Counted from the first letter of the stretch, positions 9,056 to 18,468 are shown. The stretch: 59,975 bases of DNA from Rhodovibrionaceae bacterium (GCA_028285215.1 JANQPZ010000346.1:1-59975); one strand, 5' to 3'. The notes: generated from the sequence alone by a model not told the origin. Numbers and translations are program-made.

Positions 9056-10351
9056 GTGCGACGACGTGCCCGCCCCGGCGGCGGACGGCAGATCGATGTC
9101 AGCGTGACCGAACTGGGCGCGCGCGGAGACGGTGTGGCAAAGAGCGTGGACGGGCTGGTCTTCGTGCCGCTCTCTGCGCCGGGAGATCGCTTGCGCTTGA
9201 GGCTGGCAGGCGAAAAACGCGGCGGGGCCTTGCGCGGCGAGATCCTGGAGGTTCTCGAGGAAAGTCCCTTGCGGATCGAGCCGCCCTGTCCGCATTTCGG
9301 CCCCTGTGGCGGCTGTCAGCTTCAGCACCTGGAGGCTAAGGCCTACAGCGACTGGAAGCAGCACCTGGTCTCCACGCATCTGACGCGCCACGGACTCGAT
9401 GCCGCCCGTGTCGAGCCCTTGGTGCAGGTGGCACCGGGCAGCCGCCGTCGCGCCGTGTTTGCGGCCCGTCGCCAGGGGCAGCGTGTCTCGCTCGGTTTTC
9501 ACGAGGCGCGGAGCCACAGCATCGTCGATCTCGAGGCCTGTCTTCTCGTCACAGGGACGCTCTTTCGTCTGCTTGCCCCCTTGCGCGCCGTTCTGTTGGG
9601 GTGGTTGCCCGACGGCGCCGCAGCGCAGGCTGTGGTTGCTGAGACCGAGACAGGGGTGGATCTGCTGATCGAGACGGAGACCGCGCCCGGTCTCGAAACG
9701 CGCGAAGCGCTGGCTGCTTTCGCCGCGACCCAGAATTTGGCGAGGCTCTCATGGAGCCGCAAAGGCGATGTGCCGGAGCCCCTGGCACAGCTTCGCTTGC
9801 CGCGACTGACGTTCGGGCGTGCGCAGGTCGTGCCGCCGCCGGGCGGGTTCCTGCAGCCGAGCCGCGAGGGCGAGACGGCTCTGGTCGAACTGGTGCGGGG
9901 GGCGATTCCGACTTCGGCATTGCGCCTCGCCGACCTATACGCCGGTATCGGGACCTTCGCCTTCTCACTTGCGGATCCGGCCCGCGTTCTCGCCTACGAG
10001 GGTGATCCCGAAGCCTTGGCGGCCTTGGAGACTGCGGCGCGCCAGCCTGCGCTGAGGGGCCGCGTCGCTGGGGAGCGCCGCGATCTCGATCGCCAGCCGC
10101 TCCGCGCCGAGGAACTGGATGTCTTCGATGCCGTTGTCTTCGATCCGCCCCGTGCGGGCGCCGGCGCCCAGGTCCCTCATATCGCGCAAAGCATCGTTCC
10201 GACCGTAGTTGCCGTATCCTGTAATCCGGCCAGCTTCGCTCGCGACGCCCGAATTCTGATCGACGGCGGCTACTGCCTGGAGCGGGTCGTGCCTCTGGAT
10301 CAATTCCCCTGGTCGAGCCACCTGGAACTCGTGGCGGTGTTTCGACGCTGA
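9056..10351 (+). CDS. RlmD/TrmA-family RNA (uracil-C5) methyltransferase
   Basis: A SAM-dependent m5U methyltransferase. It has an N-terminal TRAM domain (VTELGARGDGVAKSVDGLVFVP, residues 15-70), an iron-sulfur cluster site with Cys78, Cys84 and Cys87 in CPHFGPCGGCQLQH plus a probable fourth Cys near 163 (DLEACLLVTG), the SAM-binding LADLYAGIGTFAFSLA near 290, VVFDPPRAGA, and the catalytic cysteine in VSCNPASFARD near 397. The Fe-S set points to the RlmD/RumA branch that modifies 23S rRNA rather than tRNA-type TrmA, but the exact target uridine is an inference. GTG start with GAGAGG seven bases upstream; 431 residues. Confidence 0.93.
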   Translation: MRRRARPGGGRQIDVSVTELGARGDGVAKSVDGLVFVPLSAPGDRLRLRLAGEKRGGALRGEILEVLEESPLRIEPPCPHFGPCGGCQLQHLEAKAYSDWKQHLVSTHLTRHGLDAARVEPLVQVAPGSRRRAVFAARRQGQRVSLGFHEARSHSIVDLEACLLVTGTLFRLLAPLRAVLLGWLPDGAAAQAVVAETETGVDLLIETETAPGLETREALAAFAATQNLARLSWSRKGDVPEPLAQLRLPRLTFGRAQVVPPPGGFLQPSREGETALVELVRGAIPTSALRLADLYAGIGTFAFSLADPARVLAYEGDPEALAALETAARQPALRGRVAGERRDLDRQPLRAEELDVFDAVVFDPPRAGAGAQVPHIAQSIVPTVVAVSCNPASFARDARILIDGGYCLERVVPLDQFPWSSHLELVAVFRR

Positions 10352-10414
10352 GCGCTCTCGGGCTGGGTGGAGATGGTCGGAACTCCTCCGCTTCCACCTG
10401 AGACGATCACGCTC
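10350..10414. repeat. Palindromic intergenic repeat, copy 1 (degenerate)
   Basis: Two 22-base arms (10350-10371 and 10393-10414) are imperfect inverted repeats, 14 of 22 positions pairing. The right arm read backwards, GAGCGTGATCGTCTCAGGTG, closely resembles the arm of the copy near 22.7 kb, including the GGAAGCG that follows into the loop. The left arm overlaps the stop codon of the methyltransferase gene. Probably a degraded member of a dispersed palindrome family (see findings). Confidence 0.5.
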
Positions 10415-10758
10415 TCGAGGCGTGCTCTCCAGGTGCGGGCTCGGAGCGCGGTTTACATCTCGAATAGAATAGCTGCGACAATTCCGCCCACGATGCCTTC
10501 TGTGTAGATCGCGGCACGCTGTGAAACGCCGCCTCACGCGCGGTGAGGTTTGAGAGTTACAAATCGATACTCGTAATACAATTTATAATCGTATAACTCC
10601 TTTGGGTAATCTGGTTTTGATAGAAATTCCAAGGGCTTAACCTGTTTACATATGGTTAACTACTCGATTTACGTATGGTTAATTTCGCGATACGGTAGAC
10701 GGAGGAACAGAGTAGCTACGCTACTTTGTTGATAGCCACTCTACCTGGGGGCGAAATC
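10415..10758. other. AT-rich intergenic region before the GNAT-like gene
   Basis: No gene is visible here. After about 100 GC-rich bases the sequence becomes strongly AT-rich from about 10560 to 10735, unlike the rest of the window. The AT-rich part holds ATGGTTAA repeats described separately and presumably the promoter of the downstream gene. I could not pick a convincing single -35/-10 pair. Confidence 0.6.
10637..10682. promoter_or_regulatory. Cluster of CtrA-like half sites (TTAACC / ATGGTTAA)
   Basis: ATGGTTAA occurs twice in direct orientation (10652-10659 and 10675-10682, 23 bases apart), and TTAACC occurs inverted at 10637-10642. ATGGTTAA is the reverse complement of TTAACCAT, the half-site form of the alphaproteobacterial cell-cycle regulator CtrA. 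The classical full site TTAA-N7-TTAA is not present, so the CtrA assignment is an inference. Position is 77-122 bases upstream of the GNAT-like gene. Confidence 0.45.
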
Positions 10759-11967
10759 ATGCAGAGTGTCGCTGTTGCGAAATCCGATGGTTCTGCTGCG
10801 CGGCAGAGGGCAGGCTGGTTTCACCGGCTGAAGAAGCGGGGCTATGGCCCCAAGCGCCCCGCGGCGCTGCCGACAGACTCGCCGCTGCGCATCGGCGACT
10901 ACACCATCGCCCGCATCGGTCCGGAGGAGGCCCGCCTGATTCCGGACGGCTTCAGGCGGGTCTATGGCGAAAACTACCTCTCGAGCGCTGTCTACGATAC
11001 CGAAGCTATCGGTACAGCGCTTCGCAGTGGGGAGCAGATCTCCTTTCTTGCCCGGCATGTCAGCGGCGAGTTTGCCGGACACATCGCTCTGCGCCGTTCG
11101 GCACCCAACGGCAGCATCTACGAAATCAGTCAAGGGATCGTCGTTGCCGAGCATCGCAAGGCCGGGATCTTTCGCCATATCTTCGACGCTGCGCTGGGTA
11201 TGGCTGAGAACGATCCGGCTTGCGAGGCGCTGTTCGGAACGGCCCTCACGAACCACAAGATCTCCCAGCGTGTTCTTTCGGAAGCCGGTTTGCGTGACGT
11301 CGGCTTTGAGATCGACTACGTGCCGCAGCGGATGCTTTCACGCGAAGGTGCGGCAGGACCGATCGCCACGGTCGTGCAGTATCGATCCTTCGGCCGCGGA
11401 CCTGTCAGCCCGGCTTATGTGTCTCCGGCGCTGGCCGGCTGGGTCTGGCGGTTGCTGCGGACCGGCGGCGAGGCCGGGCCTGCCTTGCCGGTGGTTAGGG
11501 CGCAGTTGACGCGGCGAACCTGTTTGGGGGAGGAGACCGACCTGCCGCGGTTCGATATGGCGCGCCTGACGCTCGAGGAGGCGGGTGACGATCTCCCGCG
11601 TCTCCTGCGCGATTTCGAGCAGCGCTCGGCGGCGGCCGGTCGCCGTACGGCACAGGTGCTGATCGCTCTGGACAGACCCCAAGCCGCTGCAGCCATCGAA
11701 AGCTTGCGACCGCTCGGTTACGCCTTCAGCGGCCTCTTGCCCCGTTACTTGCCCGGCAGCGCCCACGGCGCACTATTGTATAAAAGCTTTGGTCGACCGA
11801 ATTTCAAAGAAATTCAACCCTACACAGAACAAGCGAGCGCACTTCTGTCAGATGTCGTGCTAGACTGGCATTTCGTTACGCAGAACAAAGAGCTGGTTCA
11901 CGAAAGCCTGCCGGCTCTGGATCCCGCCAGTCGTGGAGCGCGAACTGTCCCTCAGCGGATGGCATAA
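10759..11967 (+). CDS. GNAT-like acyltransferase domain protein
   Basis: A 402-residue protein whose residues 40-220 look like a GNAT acyltransferase: the acyl-CoA loop region reads GIVVAEHRKAGIFRHIFDAAL, with the conserved Arg and Gly, followed by ALTNHKISQRVLSEAGLR, where GNATs hold the NxxS/A-type helix. The C-terminal 180 residues are not assigned; they contain LIALDRPQAAAAIESLRPLGYAFSGLLPR, which resembles the last strand-helix of a second degenerate GNAT repeat. ATG at this position follows GGGGGCG; a TTG further upstream at 10726 has no ribosome site. The gene sits alone behind an AT-rich promoter region with CtrA-like half sites, which may indicate cell-cycle or developmental control. 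The substrate is unknown. Confidence 0.7.
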   Translation: MQSVAVAKSDGSAARQRAGWFHRLKKRGYGPKRPAALPTDSPLRIGDYTIARIGPEEARLIPDGFRRVYGENYLSSAVYDTEAIGTALRSGEQISFLARHVSGEFAGHIALRRSAPNGSIYEISQGIVVAEHRKAGIFRHIFDAALGMAENDPACEALFGTALTNHKISQRVLSEAGLRDVGFEIDYVPQRMLSREGAAGPIATVVQYRSFGRGPVSPAYVSPALAGWVWRLLRTGGEAGPALPVVRAQLTRRTCLGEETDLPRFDMARLTLEEAGDDLPRLLRDFEQRSAAAGRRTAQVLIALDRPQAAAAIESLRPLGYAFSGLLPRYLPGSAHGALLYKSFGRPNFKEIQPYTEQASALLSDVVLDWHFVTQNKELVHESLPALDPASRGARTVPQRMA

Positions 11968-12039
11968 GCCAGCCTTTCGTTTCTGTTGCTCGCTTGCGGA
12001 GGCGGTACGCCCTTCCGCGCGGCTGCGGTGTGATCGGTC

Positions 12040-12915
12040 GTGAGCCGTCTTCGCGGCGCAACCCTGGCTGCGGCAGTTGCGGTCGGGGTGTTCATCGGTG
12101 CGACGACTGTTGCATCCAAGTTCGCCGTCGAAGATGTCGGACCGGCCGGTTTGACCTTCTTGCGCTACGCCATCGCGCTTCTCTGTCTGCTGCCGTTCGC
12201 AGCCTTCTCTATGTGGCGCCGCATATCGCTTGCCGATCTTTCGGTCATCGCAATTCTTGGCGTGGCGCAGTTCGCACTCTTGGCCGGGCTGTTCCATTTC
12301 AGCCTACTGTTCATTCCCGCTGGCCGGGCGGCCGTGATTTTCGCCACCATACCGCTGCTCACGCTCGGCATTGCCACCGCGCTGGGTCGTGAGCCCCGTA
12401 GCCTGATCAAGACGCTTGCCGTTCTCGCTTGCGTTATCGGCGTGGCGGTGGCGATCGGTGAGCGAGATATCCTGACTCACCCCAACGCTTGGATCGGTGA
12501 TCTCGCTGCCTTGGGCAGTGCGCTGATCGGCGCGGTCTGCAACGTCCTCTACGGGACCTATACGCGGCGCCACGGAGCACGCTCCGTCAGCGCCTTGTCG
12601 ATGGCGCCTGCCGTGATCGTGCTGCTGCCGGTCCTGGTGCTGTTCGAGGGCTGGCCGCCGGACTGGTCGGGCGTCACGGCACCGGCCTGGGCAGCGGTCG
12701 TGTTCAGCGGTTTTGCGAGCGCGGCCGGCTTTCTGTTGCTGACCTGGGCGCTGGCGCGCGCAGCGGCCAGCGATGTCGCAGCCTTCTTCTCGCTCGGCCC
12801 GATCGTCGCGACGACGCTCGGTGTCGGGTTGCTCGGAGAGGCCGTAACGCCTCAGTTCCTGTTGGGCGTTGCCTTGGTTTCATCCGGTCTTTGGGTGGCC
12901 TTGAAGGCGCGTTAG
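12040..12915 (+). CDS. EamA/DMT-family membrane transporter
   Basis: A 291-residue inner-membrane protein with ten predicted helices in two EamA repeats (about 5-140 and 150-290), the drug/metabolite transporter superfamily layout. The first helix carries GVFIGATTVASKFAVEDVGPAGLTFLRY, the usual N-terminal EamA pattern, and the second half ends with LLGEAVTPQFLLGVALVSSGLWVAL. Members export amino acids, metabolites or drugs; the substrate cannot be predicted. The start is a GTG with a weak ribosome site. The stop codon overlaps the left arm of a palindromic repeat. Confidence 0.88.
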   Translation: MSRLRGATLAAAVAVGVFIGATTVASKFAVEDVGPAGLTFLRYAIALLCLLPFAAFSMWRRISLADLSVIAILGVAQFALLAGLFHFSLLFIPAGRAAVIFATIPLLTLGIATALGREPRSLIKTLAVLACVIGVAVAIGERDILTHPNAWIGDLAALGSALIGAVCNVLYGTYTRRHGARSVSALSMAPAVIVLLPVLVLFEGWPPDWSGVTAPAWAAVVFSGFASAAGFLLLTWALARAAASDVAAFFSLGPIVATTLGVGLLGEAVTPQFLLGVALVSSGLWVALKAR

Positions 12916-12977
12916 AGCGCGATTCACGCCTTAGCTGGAGTCGCCAGAGCGGATCCAGCTAAGGCAATCCTGCTCTA
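12913..12977. repeat. Palindromic intergenic repeat, copy 2
   Basis: Inverted arms at 12913-12939 and 12954-12977 share TAGAGC, a GATT block and GCCTTAGCTGGA; the right arm reads TAGAGCAGGATTGCCTTAGC on the opposite strand. The left arm contains the TAG stop of the EamA gene. The hairpin sits between convergent genes (EamA and the GNAT gene), so it could act as a bidirectional terminator. The outer part, TARAGCAGGATYGC, is shared with the copy near 22.7 kb. Confidence 0.65.
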
Positions 12978-12991
12978 GGCCCAACGGACCC

Positions 12992-13492
12992 TCAGCCTTC
13001 CTTAGCCAGCTTCGCCAGATCCTCTCCCGTGATCAGGAAGACGTTCTTGTCGAGGATGCGCAGGCCCGGCAGGGACTTGTAGAAGCGGATGGCGCGGCGA
13101 TTGAAGCGATCCACCGTCCAGACGAGCCGGGTCCATCCGCGCTCGGCCGCGGTGCGTGCCATCTCGGTCATCAGCGCTCTGCCCACGCCGTCACCTCGGG
13201 CGGCGTCGGTCACGTAGATTTCCTTCAGGAACAGGGCCAACTCGCAGTCCGTCGTCCAGAACACCGGTGCGTAGATCGCGAAGCCGACCGGTAGACCGTT
13301 ACGCTCGGCAACCAAGGCTTCAAAGCCCGGCTCCTGGTCGATCCGCCGGCGTAGCCGCTCCGCTATCTCCGACGCGGGCAAGGGTTGCGGATCGCCGTAG
13401 AAGGCGAAGGCCTCGATCAGAAGCGCCGACAACCGCCCGCAATCGTCTGGACCCGCACGGCGAACGGTGGCCGCGGAGTCGGTTGCAGTCAC
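12992..13492 (-). CDS. GNAT family N-acetyltransferase
   Basis: A 166-residue acetyltransferase. The acetyl-CoA binding motif A is [22 protein letters not shown] (Q/RxxGxG/A type), preceded by LALFLKE and followed by [22 protein letters not shown], the typical NxxAxxFYxxxG ending of small-molecule or polyamine/amino-acid acetyltransferases. The GTG start overlaps the aroC stop as GTGA, which I prefer over an upstream in-frame start inside aroC at 13585; this implies translational coupling to aroC. The substrate is not known. Confidence 0.85.
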   Translation of the reverse strand: MTATDSAATVRRAGPDDCGRLSALLIEAFAFYGDPQPLPASEIAERLRRRIDQEPGFEALVAERNGLPVGFAIYAPVFWTTDCELALFLKEIYVTDAARGDGVGRALMTEMARTAAERGWTRLVWTVDRFNRRAIRFYKSLPGLRILDKNVFLITGEDLAKLAKEG

Positions 13493-14571
13493 AGTCCGAT
13501 CTGGGCGCGGTGCCGCAGCAGATGATCCGCCAGCACCAACGCCATCATCGCTTCGCCGACCGGGACGGCGCGAATGCCGACGCAAGGGTCGTGACGGCCC
13601 TTGGTGACGATTTCGGTTTCCCGGCCGAAACGGTCGACGGTGCGCTTCGGGCTCAGGATCGAGCTCGTGGGCTTGACGGCGAAGCGCACGATCAGCGGCT
13701 GACCGGTCGAGAGACCGCCCAACACGCCGCCGGCATGGTTGGACAAGAAGGCGACCTGCTCGTCCTGAATGCGCATTTCGTCGGCGTTCTCCTCGCCCGG
13801 CAGATGCGCCGCGGCGAAGCCGTCGCCAATCTCCACGCCCTTCACTGCGTTGATCGACATCATCGCCTTGGCCAGGTCGGCATCCAGCTTGTCGTAGACG
13901 GGCTCGCCGAGGCCGGGCGGAAAGCCCTCTGCCACCACCTCGACCACGGCGCCCAGGGAGGATCCCTGCTTGCGGGCCGCATCGAGTCGCTTGGCCCAGC
14001 GGTCCGCCGCCGGGGCGTCCGGGCAGAAGAAGGGGTTGGCGCCAACCTGCTCCCAGTCCCAGTTTTCCCGAGCTATGCGGTCGCCCCCCATCTCCACCAA
14101 AGCGGCGCGCAGCCTGATGTCGTCCAACAGGTGCTGCAGCAGCTTCAGGGCCACCGCGCCCGCTGCGACCCGCATCGCGGTTTCGCGCGCGCTGGACCGG
14201 CCGCCGCCGCGATAGTCGCGAATGCCGTACTTGGCCCAGTAGGTGTAGTCGGCATGGCCCGGCCGGAACTTGTCGGCGATGTCGCTGTAGTCCTTCGAGC
14301 GCTGGTCCGCGTTATGAATCTCCAACGCCAGCGGCGTGCCAGTCGTCATCCCCTCGAAGGTGCCGGAGAGAATGCGCACGAGATCGTCCTCGCGCCGCTG
14401 CGTGGTGTAGCGGGACTGGCCCGGCTTGCGCCGGTCGAGGTGCGGTTGGATGTCCGCTTCGCTCAGGGGCATGCGTGGCGGCAGGCCGTCGATCGTACAG
14501 CCGATGGCCGGGCCGTGGCTCTCGCCCCAGGTCACGATACGGAAGGCTTGGCCGAAGGCGTTGCCTGGCAC
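13489..14571 (-). CDS. aroC: Chorismate synthase
   Basis: Converts 5-enolpyruvylshikimate 3-phosphate to chorismate, the last step of the shikimate pathway, with reduced FMN as cofactor. The 360-residue length is standard. Conserved blocks are seen: [17 protein letters not shown] near the start, [17 protein letters not shown], the [20 protein letters not shown] signature and, near the C-terminus, SPKRTVD and [18 protein letters not shown]. It lies 26 bases after fabI on the same strand and overlaps the GNAT gene downstream, so fabI-aroC-GNAT is a likely operon. Confidence 0.98.
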   Translation of the reverse strand: MPGNAFGQAFRIVTWGESHGPAIGCTIDGLPPRMPLSEADIQPHLDRRKPGQSRYTTQRREDDLVRILSGTFEGMTTGTPLALEIHNADQRSKDYSDIADKFRPGHADYTYWAKYGIRDYRGGGRSSARETAMRVAAGAVALKLLQHLLDDIRLRAALVEMGGDRIARENWDWEQVGANPFFCPDAPAADRWAKRLDAARKQGSSLGAVVEVVAEGFPPGLGEPVYDKLDADLAKAMMSINAVKGVEIGDGFAAAHLPGEENADEMRIQDEQVAFLSNHAGGVLGGLSTGQPLIVRFAVKPTSSILSPKRTVDRFGRETEIVTKGRHDPCVGIRAVPVGEAMMALVLADHLLRHRAQIGL

Positions 14572-14597
14572 GGGTTGCGGCTCCCTTGCCTCTGGTC

Positions 14598-15437
14598 TCA
14601 GCCCTGGCTCTTGAAGCCTTCGAGCAGATCGCGGATCTGCGGCGCAGCTTCAACGGCCATCATGCCGACGGTATGGTAGCCGGAGTCCACGTGATGGATC
14701 TCTCCCGTGACGCCACCCGATAGCCCTGACAATAGATAGAGTGCGGCGCCCCCGACCTGTTCCTGCGTCACGTTGCGGCGCAGCGGAGAGTTGTACTCGT
14801 TCCATTTCAGGATATACCTGAAATCGCCGATGCCCGACGCCGCCAGGGTCTTGATCGGGCCGGCGGAGATGGCGTTCACACGAATACCGGCCTCGCCCAG
14901 ATCGGCGGCAAGGTAGCGTACCGACGCCTCCAGTGCCGCCTTGGCCACGCCCATGACGTTGTAGTGCGGCATGACGCGTTCGGCGCCGTAGTAGCTGAGC
15001 GTCAGCAGGCTGCCGCCCTCCGACATCAGCGGCACGGCGCGCTGGGCAACGGCTGTGAAGGAGTAGCAGGAGATGTCCAGCGATTTGACGAAGTTGTCGC
15101 GGCTCGTTGCCAGGTACTTGCCCTTCAGCTCCTCCTTGTCGGCATAGGCGATGGCGTGAACCAGAAAGTCGATCTGGCCCCAGCGGTCCTTGAGCGCGGA
15201 GAAGACGGCATCGATGGAAGCGTCGTCGCTGACGTCGCAGGGAAGCACCACATCGCTCCCCACCTTGTCCGCCAGCGGGCGAACGCGCTTCTCCAGGGCT
15301 TCGCCCTGGTAGGTAAAGGCGAGTTCCGCACCTTGGGCGCTTACTGCCTGAGCGATGCCCCAGGCGATCGATCTATCGTTGGCAACCCCCATCACGAGGC
15401 CGCGTTTGCCGCTCATCAGCGCAGGCGAATCCGACAT
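14598..15437 (-). CDS. fabI: Enoyl-[acyl-carrier-protein] reductase (NADH) FabI
   Basis: Reduces trans-2-enoyl-ACP in fatty-acid elongation and is the usual triclosan target. It belongs to the divergent SDR group: cofactor site [13 protein letters not shown] (residues 17-29), and the catalytic set Tyr149, Tyr159 and Lys166 in [19 protein letters not shown], with the FabI-type Tyr-x6-Lys spacing. The 279 residues are slightly longer than E. coli FabI (262), mostly at the C-terminus ([20 protein letters not shown]), a tail common in alphaproteobacterial copies. It is the first gene of the probable fabI-aroC-GNAT operon. Confidence 0.97.
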   Translation of the reverse strand: MSDSPALMSGKRGLVMGVANDRSIAWGIAQAVSAQGAELAFTYQGEALEKRVRPLADKVGSDVVLPCDVSDDASIDAVFSALKDRWGQIDFLVHAIAYADKEELKGKYLATSRDNFVKSLDISCYSFTAVAQRAVPLMSEGGSLLTLSYYGAERVMPHYNVMGVAKAALEASVRYLAADLGEAGIRVNAISAGPIKTLAASGIGDFRYILKWNEYNSPLRRNVTQEQVGGAALYLLSGLSGGVTGEIHHVDSGYHTVGMMAVEAAPQIRDLLEGFKSQG

Positions 15438-15665
15438 GCTTTTCCCGTTACCCGATGCCCGATTTCCAGGCCGGCGCAGATAGGCTGCCGACCAGAATGA
15501 AAGAGCCGCCGACAGCGGGTCGGAGTCGGCCCCGCGGCCCAGCGGCGGCGCATCCTACACTATGGCACAGAGAGGTCAAAGGCGCGCGGAGCGGCCGGTT
15601 TTGCAGCCTCTAAGCCCTGTTGCACACCTGGAATTCAGGATGCGCGAGACCCGGGCGGCTGCGTT

Positions 15666-16979
15666 ATGCTGCGCGCCGCCATGGTCGAAACCGCGCAAAA
15701 GCCACCGACGGGACCGCAGCGGTCCTTGGCGCCGCCGAAAGCTCTACGCGCGCGTCTTGTCGCCTTCAGTTTCGTGCGATTTGTGTTCCTACGGTTCCTG
15801 GCGGACGACGGGCTGCGTCTGGCAGCCGGTCTGAGCTATACGTCGCTTCTCGCGTTGGTGCCGATGATCGCGATTGCGCTCGCCATTCTGGCGGCGTTTC
15901 CGGCCTTCGACGCTGCGAGGGATCAGCTGCGCGAGGCTGCCTATGCGATCTTCCCCCCTGGCAGCGGTGCCGATACCGGCAGCTACTACGACGAGTTCCT
16001 CGACAATGCTTCGAAGCTGACGGCACCCGGTGTGATCGGTCTGGCGCTGACGGCCGTGCTGCTGCTCAACAACATCGATGCCGTGCTGAGCAAGATCTTT
16101 CGCGAGGCGGAGGCGCGGTCTGCCGCGCTTCGGTTTCTGACCTACTGGGCCATGCTGACGCTGGGCCCTCTGCTGATCGGTGCTTCGCTGTCGCTCTCGT
16201 CCTACGCCTATGCCCTGGCCCAGTTCGAAACCGTCAGTGGACTGACCGGCGGTGCTGTCGCGGTATCGCGGTTTGTGGCTGTCGTCCTGGCCGCCCTCGG
16301 TTTGGGTTTGATCTATCTCGTGGTGCCGAACCGCCGGGTCGCCACCCGCCATGCCTTGGCAGGCGGGGTCGCGGCAGCCGTTCTGCTGGAGGTGCTGAAG
16401 TACGGCTTCGGCCTCTACATCGCTGCCTTTCCCGGCTACGAAGCGCTCTACGGCGCGCTCGCGGCTTTGCCGATCTTCCTGCTTTGGCTGTATCTCGCCT
16501 GGACCGTCGTCTTACTGGGCGCCGAGACAGCCGCTGCGATCCCCGAGTGGCGCTACAGCGATGCGCCAAGCGCGGTCCTCGTACATCCCGGTGAGAAACT
16601 GGCGCTCGGCCTTGCGGTGCTGGAACGTCTCAAGACCGCGGCAGAAGAGGGGCGGCGCCTTTCGCAGGTCCGCCTTTACCGCGGGATACCGGCGACCCCG
16701 GCCGAAGTGGACTTGCTGATCTCCCAGCTCAAGCAGGCCGGCATCGTCGAGCGCGCCAGTCGAAGCCGTATCGTGCTCTCCCGCGACTTGCGCCATCTGA
16801 GTTTCGGCGATCTGCAGGAAGCGCTGAAGATCGACCCGAATCCGAGGCGCCGTTGGCCTGGCGCCGCCGGACGGGCCGCGCAGCGCTGGGCAGACCATGG
16901 CCGAGATCTGGCTGTCGTCTCCGTTGCGGAGGTGCTGGAAGCAATGGGCGACGACCGCGTCTTGCCGCAAGGATCCTGA
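15666..16979 (+). CDS. YihY/BrkB-family inner-membrane protein
   Basis: A 437-residue membrane protein of the YihY/virulence factor BrkB family. Residues 30-290 carry the six-helix YihY domain, with the typical LRLAAGLSYTSLLALVPM near the first helix and the late motif FLLWLYLAWTVVLLGAETAAAI. The remaining 145 cytoplasmic residues, with SQLKQAGIVERASRSRIVLSRD, resemble the winged-helix tail often fused in alphaproteobacteria. The family was once called ribonuclease BN in error; its function is still unclear, probably transport or envelope-related. The first ATG is given; a second ATG at 15681 is equally possible. Confidence 0.88.
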   Translation: MLRAAMVETAQKPPTGPQRSLAPPKALRARLVAFSFVRFVFLRFLADDGLRLAAGLSYTSLLALVPMIAIALAILAAFPAFDAARDQLREAAYAIFPPGSGADTGSYYDEFLDNASKLTAPGVIGLALTAVLLLNNIDAVLSKIFREAEARSAALRFLTYWAMLTLGPLLIGASLSLSSYAYALAQFETVSGLTGGAVAVSRFVAVVLAALGLGLIYLVVPNRRVATRHALAGGVAAAVLLEVLKYGFGLYIAAFPGYEALYGALAALPIFLLWLYLAWTVVLLGAETAAAIPEWRYSDAPSAVLVHPGEKLALGLAVLERLKTAAEEGRRLSQVRLYRGIPATPAEVDLLISQLKQAGIVERASRSRIVLSRDLRHLSFGDLQEALKIDPNPRRRWPGAAGRAAQRWADHGRDLAVVSVAEVLEAMGDDRVLPQGS

Positions 16980-16984
16980 CGCCT

Positions 16985-17000
16985 CCGGAACGAGTTCCGG
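16985..17000. terminator. Hairpin between convergent YihY and cbpM genes
   Basis: CCGGAA-CGAG-TTCCGG is a perfect six-base-pair stem with a tetraloop, placed six bases after the YihY stop and 23 bases before the convergent cbpM stop. There is no T run on either strand, so it may only partly terminate or may protect 3-prime ends. Confidence 0.4.
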
Positions 17001-17023
17001 GACGCCTCCTTGCCGCGTCCGAT

Positions 17024-17368
17024 CTAGCTCTCCAGGGCCGCTCTCAGCTTGTCCTCGATCTCGGCACGCTCCTCGGCAGGCAGCTGTCGGAGAACCTGCT
17101 GCACGTCACCGAGCAGACCGCGAAGGGCGTAGACCTGGTCGAGGAGGCGGAGCACCAGGGGGACCGCCTCGTCGTTGATGGCCATGTCCTGGCGCAGCTC
17201 GCAGATCAGCCGGGCGCGGGCGGCATCCTGCTCGTCGAAGTACCAGCTTCCCTCCTCCTGAAGGGCGCGAACCCACTGCTGCTCCGCGAAGTAGATCAGC
17301 TGCGCCTGGCTGACGGTAAGGCCTTCCGAGTCGATGCGGGTCACCACTTCATCGAGCGTTAGCAGCAT
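17024..17368 (-). CDS. cbpM: Chaperone modulator CbpM
   Basis: A 114-residue MerR-like helical protein of the CbpM family, which binds the J domain of CbpA and blocks its co-chaperone activity. Seen are the family-like N-terminus MLLTLDEVVTRI, WYFDEQDAARARLICELRQDMAINDEAVPLVLRLLDQV in the middle and a helical C-terminus. The ATG is preceded by AAAGG at good spacing; a longer in-frame version would start inside cbpA. It follows cbpA by 35 bases, the conserved gene order, so the pair is one operon. Confidence 0.92.
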   Translation of the reverse strand: MLLTLDEVVTRIDSEGLTVSQAQLIYFAEQQWVRALQEEGSWYFDEQDAARARLICELRQDMAINDEAVPLVLRLLDQVYALRGLLGDVQQVLRQLPAEERAEIEDKLRAALES

Positions 17369-17403
17369 GGTCGACCTTTCTGGCAGTTCGGATCGGCCGG
17401 AGG

Positions 17404-18345
17404 TTAAGCCAGTCCGGCCTTGCGGCGCGGGTCGTAGGGATGCTTCTCCGACCACTCTGCGACGAAGTCGACAAGCTCCGCATCGGGCTCGTCGGGCAGG
17501 ACGACCTTCAGCTTGACGTACTGATCGCCGTAGAGGCCCGACTTGCGATCCTTAATGCCTTTGCCCTTGAGTCGGAGGGGGGTCGCGCTGTTGGCGCGGG
17601 CCGGGACCTTCATCGCCACTTTGCCGTGGACGGTGGGAACCTCTATCTGCGCGCCTTCAAGGGCTTCCGCGAGTGTCACCGGCACCTCCAGGTGTACGTC
17701 GTTGTCCTTGCGGACGAAGAAGGCGTGAGGGTCGATGTGGACCTCCAGATAGGCGTCGCCTTCCGGGCCGCCGTTGAAGCCGAGACGCCCCTTGCCCTTA
17801 AGTCGAAGGGTCTGACCGTTCTCCATGCCCTCCGGGATCGCCACGTCGAGTGTCTTGCCGTCGGAAAGCTGGATCCGCTTGCGCACGCCGGTTGCCGCAT
17901 CCAGGAAACTGACCTGCACGCTGTAGTGCACGTCGGCGCCGCGCTGCTGGGCTCGGCGGCCGCGACCGGCCTCGCCGTCGCTGCGACGGAAGGCGCCGCC
18001 AAACAGATCTGAGAAAATCTCGTCGGCTGCGAAGTCCTGATCGAATGTGAAGCGGCTGTACTTGTCGCCGCTGGTTCCCCCGGCTTCCGCATAGTTGCGA
18101 TAGAAGCCGCGTTGCGGCGTTTCCTGGCCGCTGGCGTCGATCTCTCCGGCATCGAAGCGTTTGCGTTTGTCGGTATCGCTCAGGATTCCGTAGGCCTGAG
18201 AAACCTCCTTGAAGCGCTGTTCGACCTCGGCGTTGCCCGGATTGAGATCTGGATGCAGTTCCTTAGCCAGCTTGCGATAAGCTGTCTTGATCTCGTCCTG
18301 GCTGGCGCTGCGAGCAACGCCCAGAGATTCGTAAGGATCGCGCAT
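17404..18345 (-). CDS. cbpA: DnaJ-like co-chaperone CbpA
   Basis: A 313-residue class B J-domain protein, a co-chaperone of DnaK that in E. coli also binds curved DNA. Residues 1-65 form the J domain, with the HPDLNPG loop (HPD motif intact). A Gly/Phe-rich linker follows, then two DnaJ C-terminal beta domains (LDVAIPEGMENGQTLRLKGKG and AMKVPARANSATPLRLKGKGI), with no zinc finger. Linked to cbpM downstream. The upstream 180 bases to the lipoprotein gene hold a hairpin and presumably the promoter. Confidence 0.94.
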   Translation of the reverse strand: MRDPYESLGVARSASQDEIKTAYRKLAKELHPDLNPGNAEVEQRFKEVSQAYGILSDTDKRKRFDAGEIDASGQETPQRGFYRNYAEAGGTSGDKYSRFTFDQDFAADEIFSDLFGGAFRRSDGEAGRGRRAQQRGADVHYSVQVSFLDAATGVRKRIQLSDGKTLDVAIPEGMENGQTLRLKGKGRLGFNGGPEGDAYLEVHIDPHAFFVRKDNDVHLEVPVTLAEALEGAQIEVPTVHGKVAMKVPARANSATPLRLKGKGIKDRKSGLYGDQYVKLKVVLPDEPDAELVDFVAEWSEKHPYDPRRKAGLA

Positions 18346-18468
18346 CGGCGGCCAAGGGTCCCGTCAGATCAGGCTCTTCACGGCTCTATTTAGGAGCCAA
18401 CGGCCCGCTTGGGCAACCGGGCGCCATCTTTCCCGGGGCGTGGATAATCCCAGAGCGCAGATAACAGG

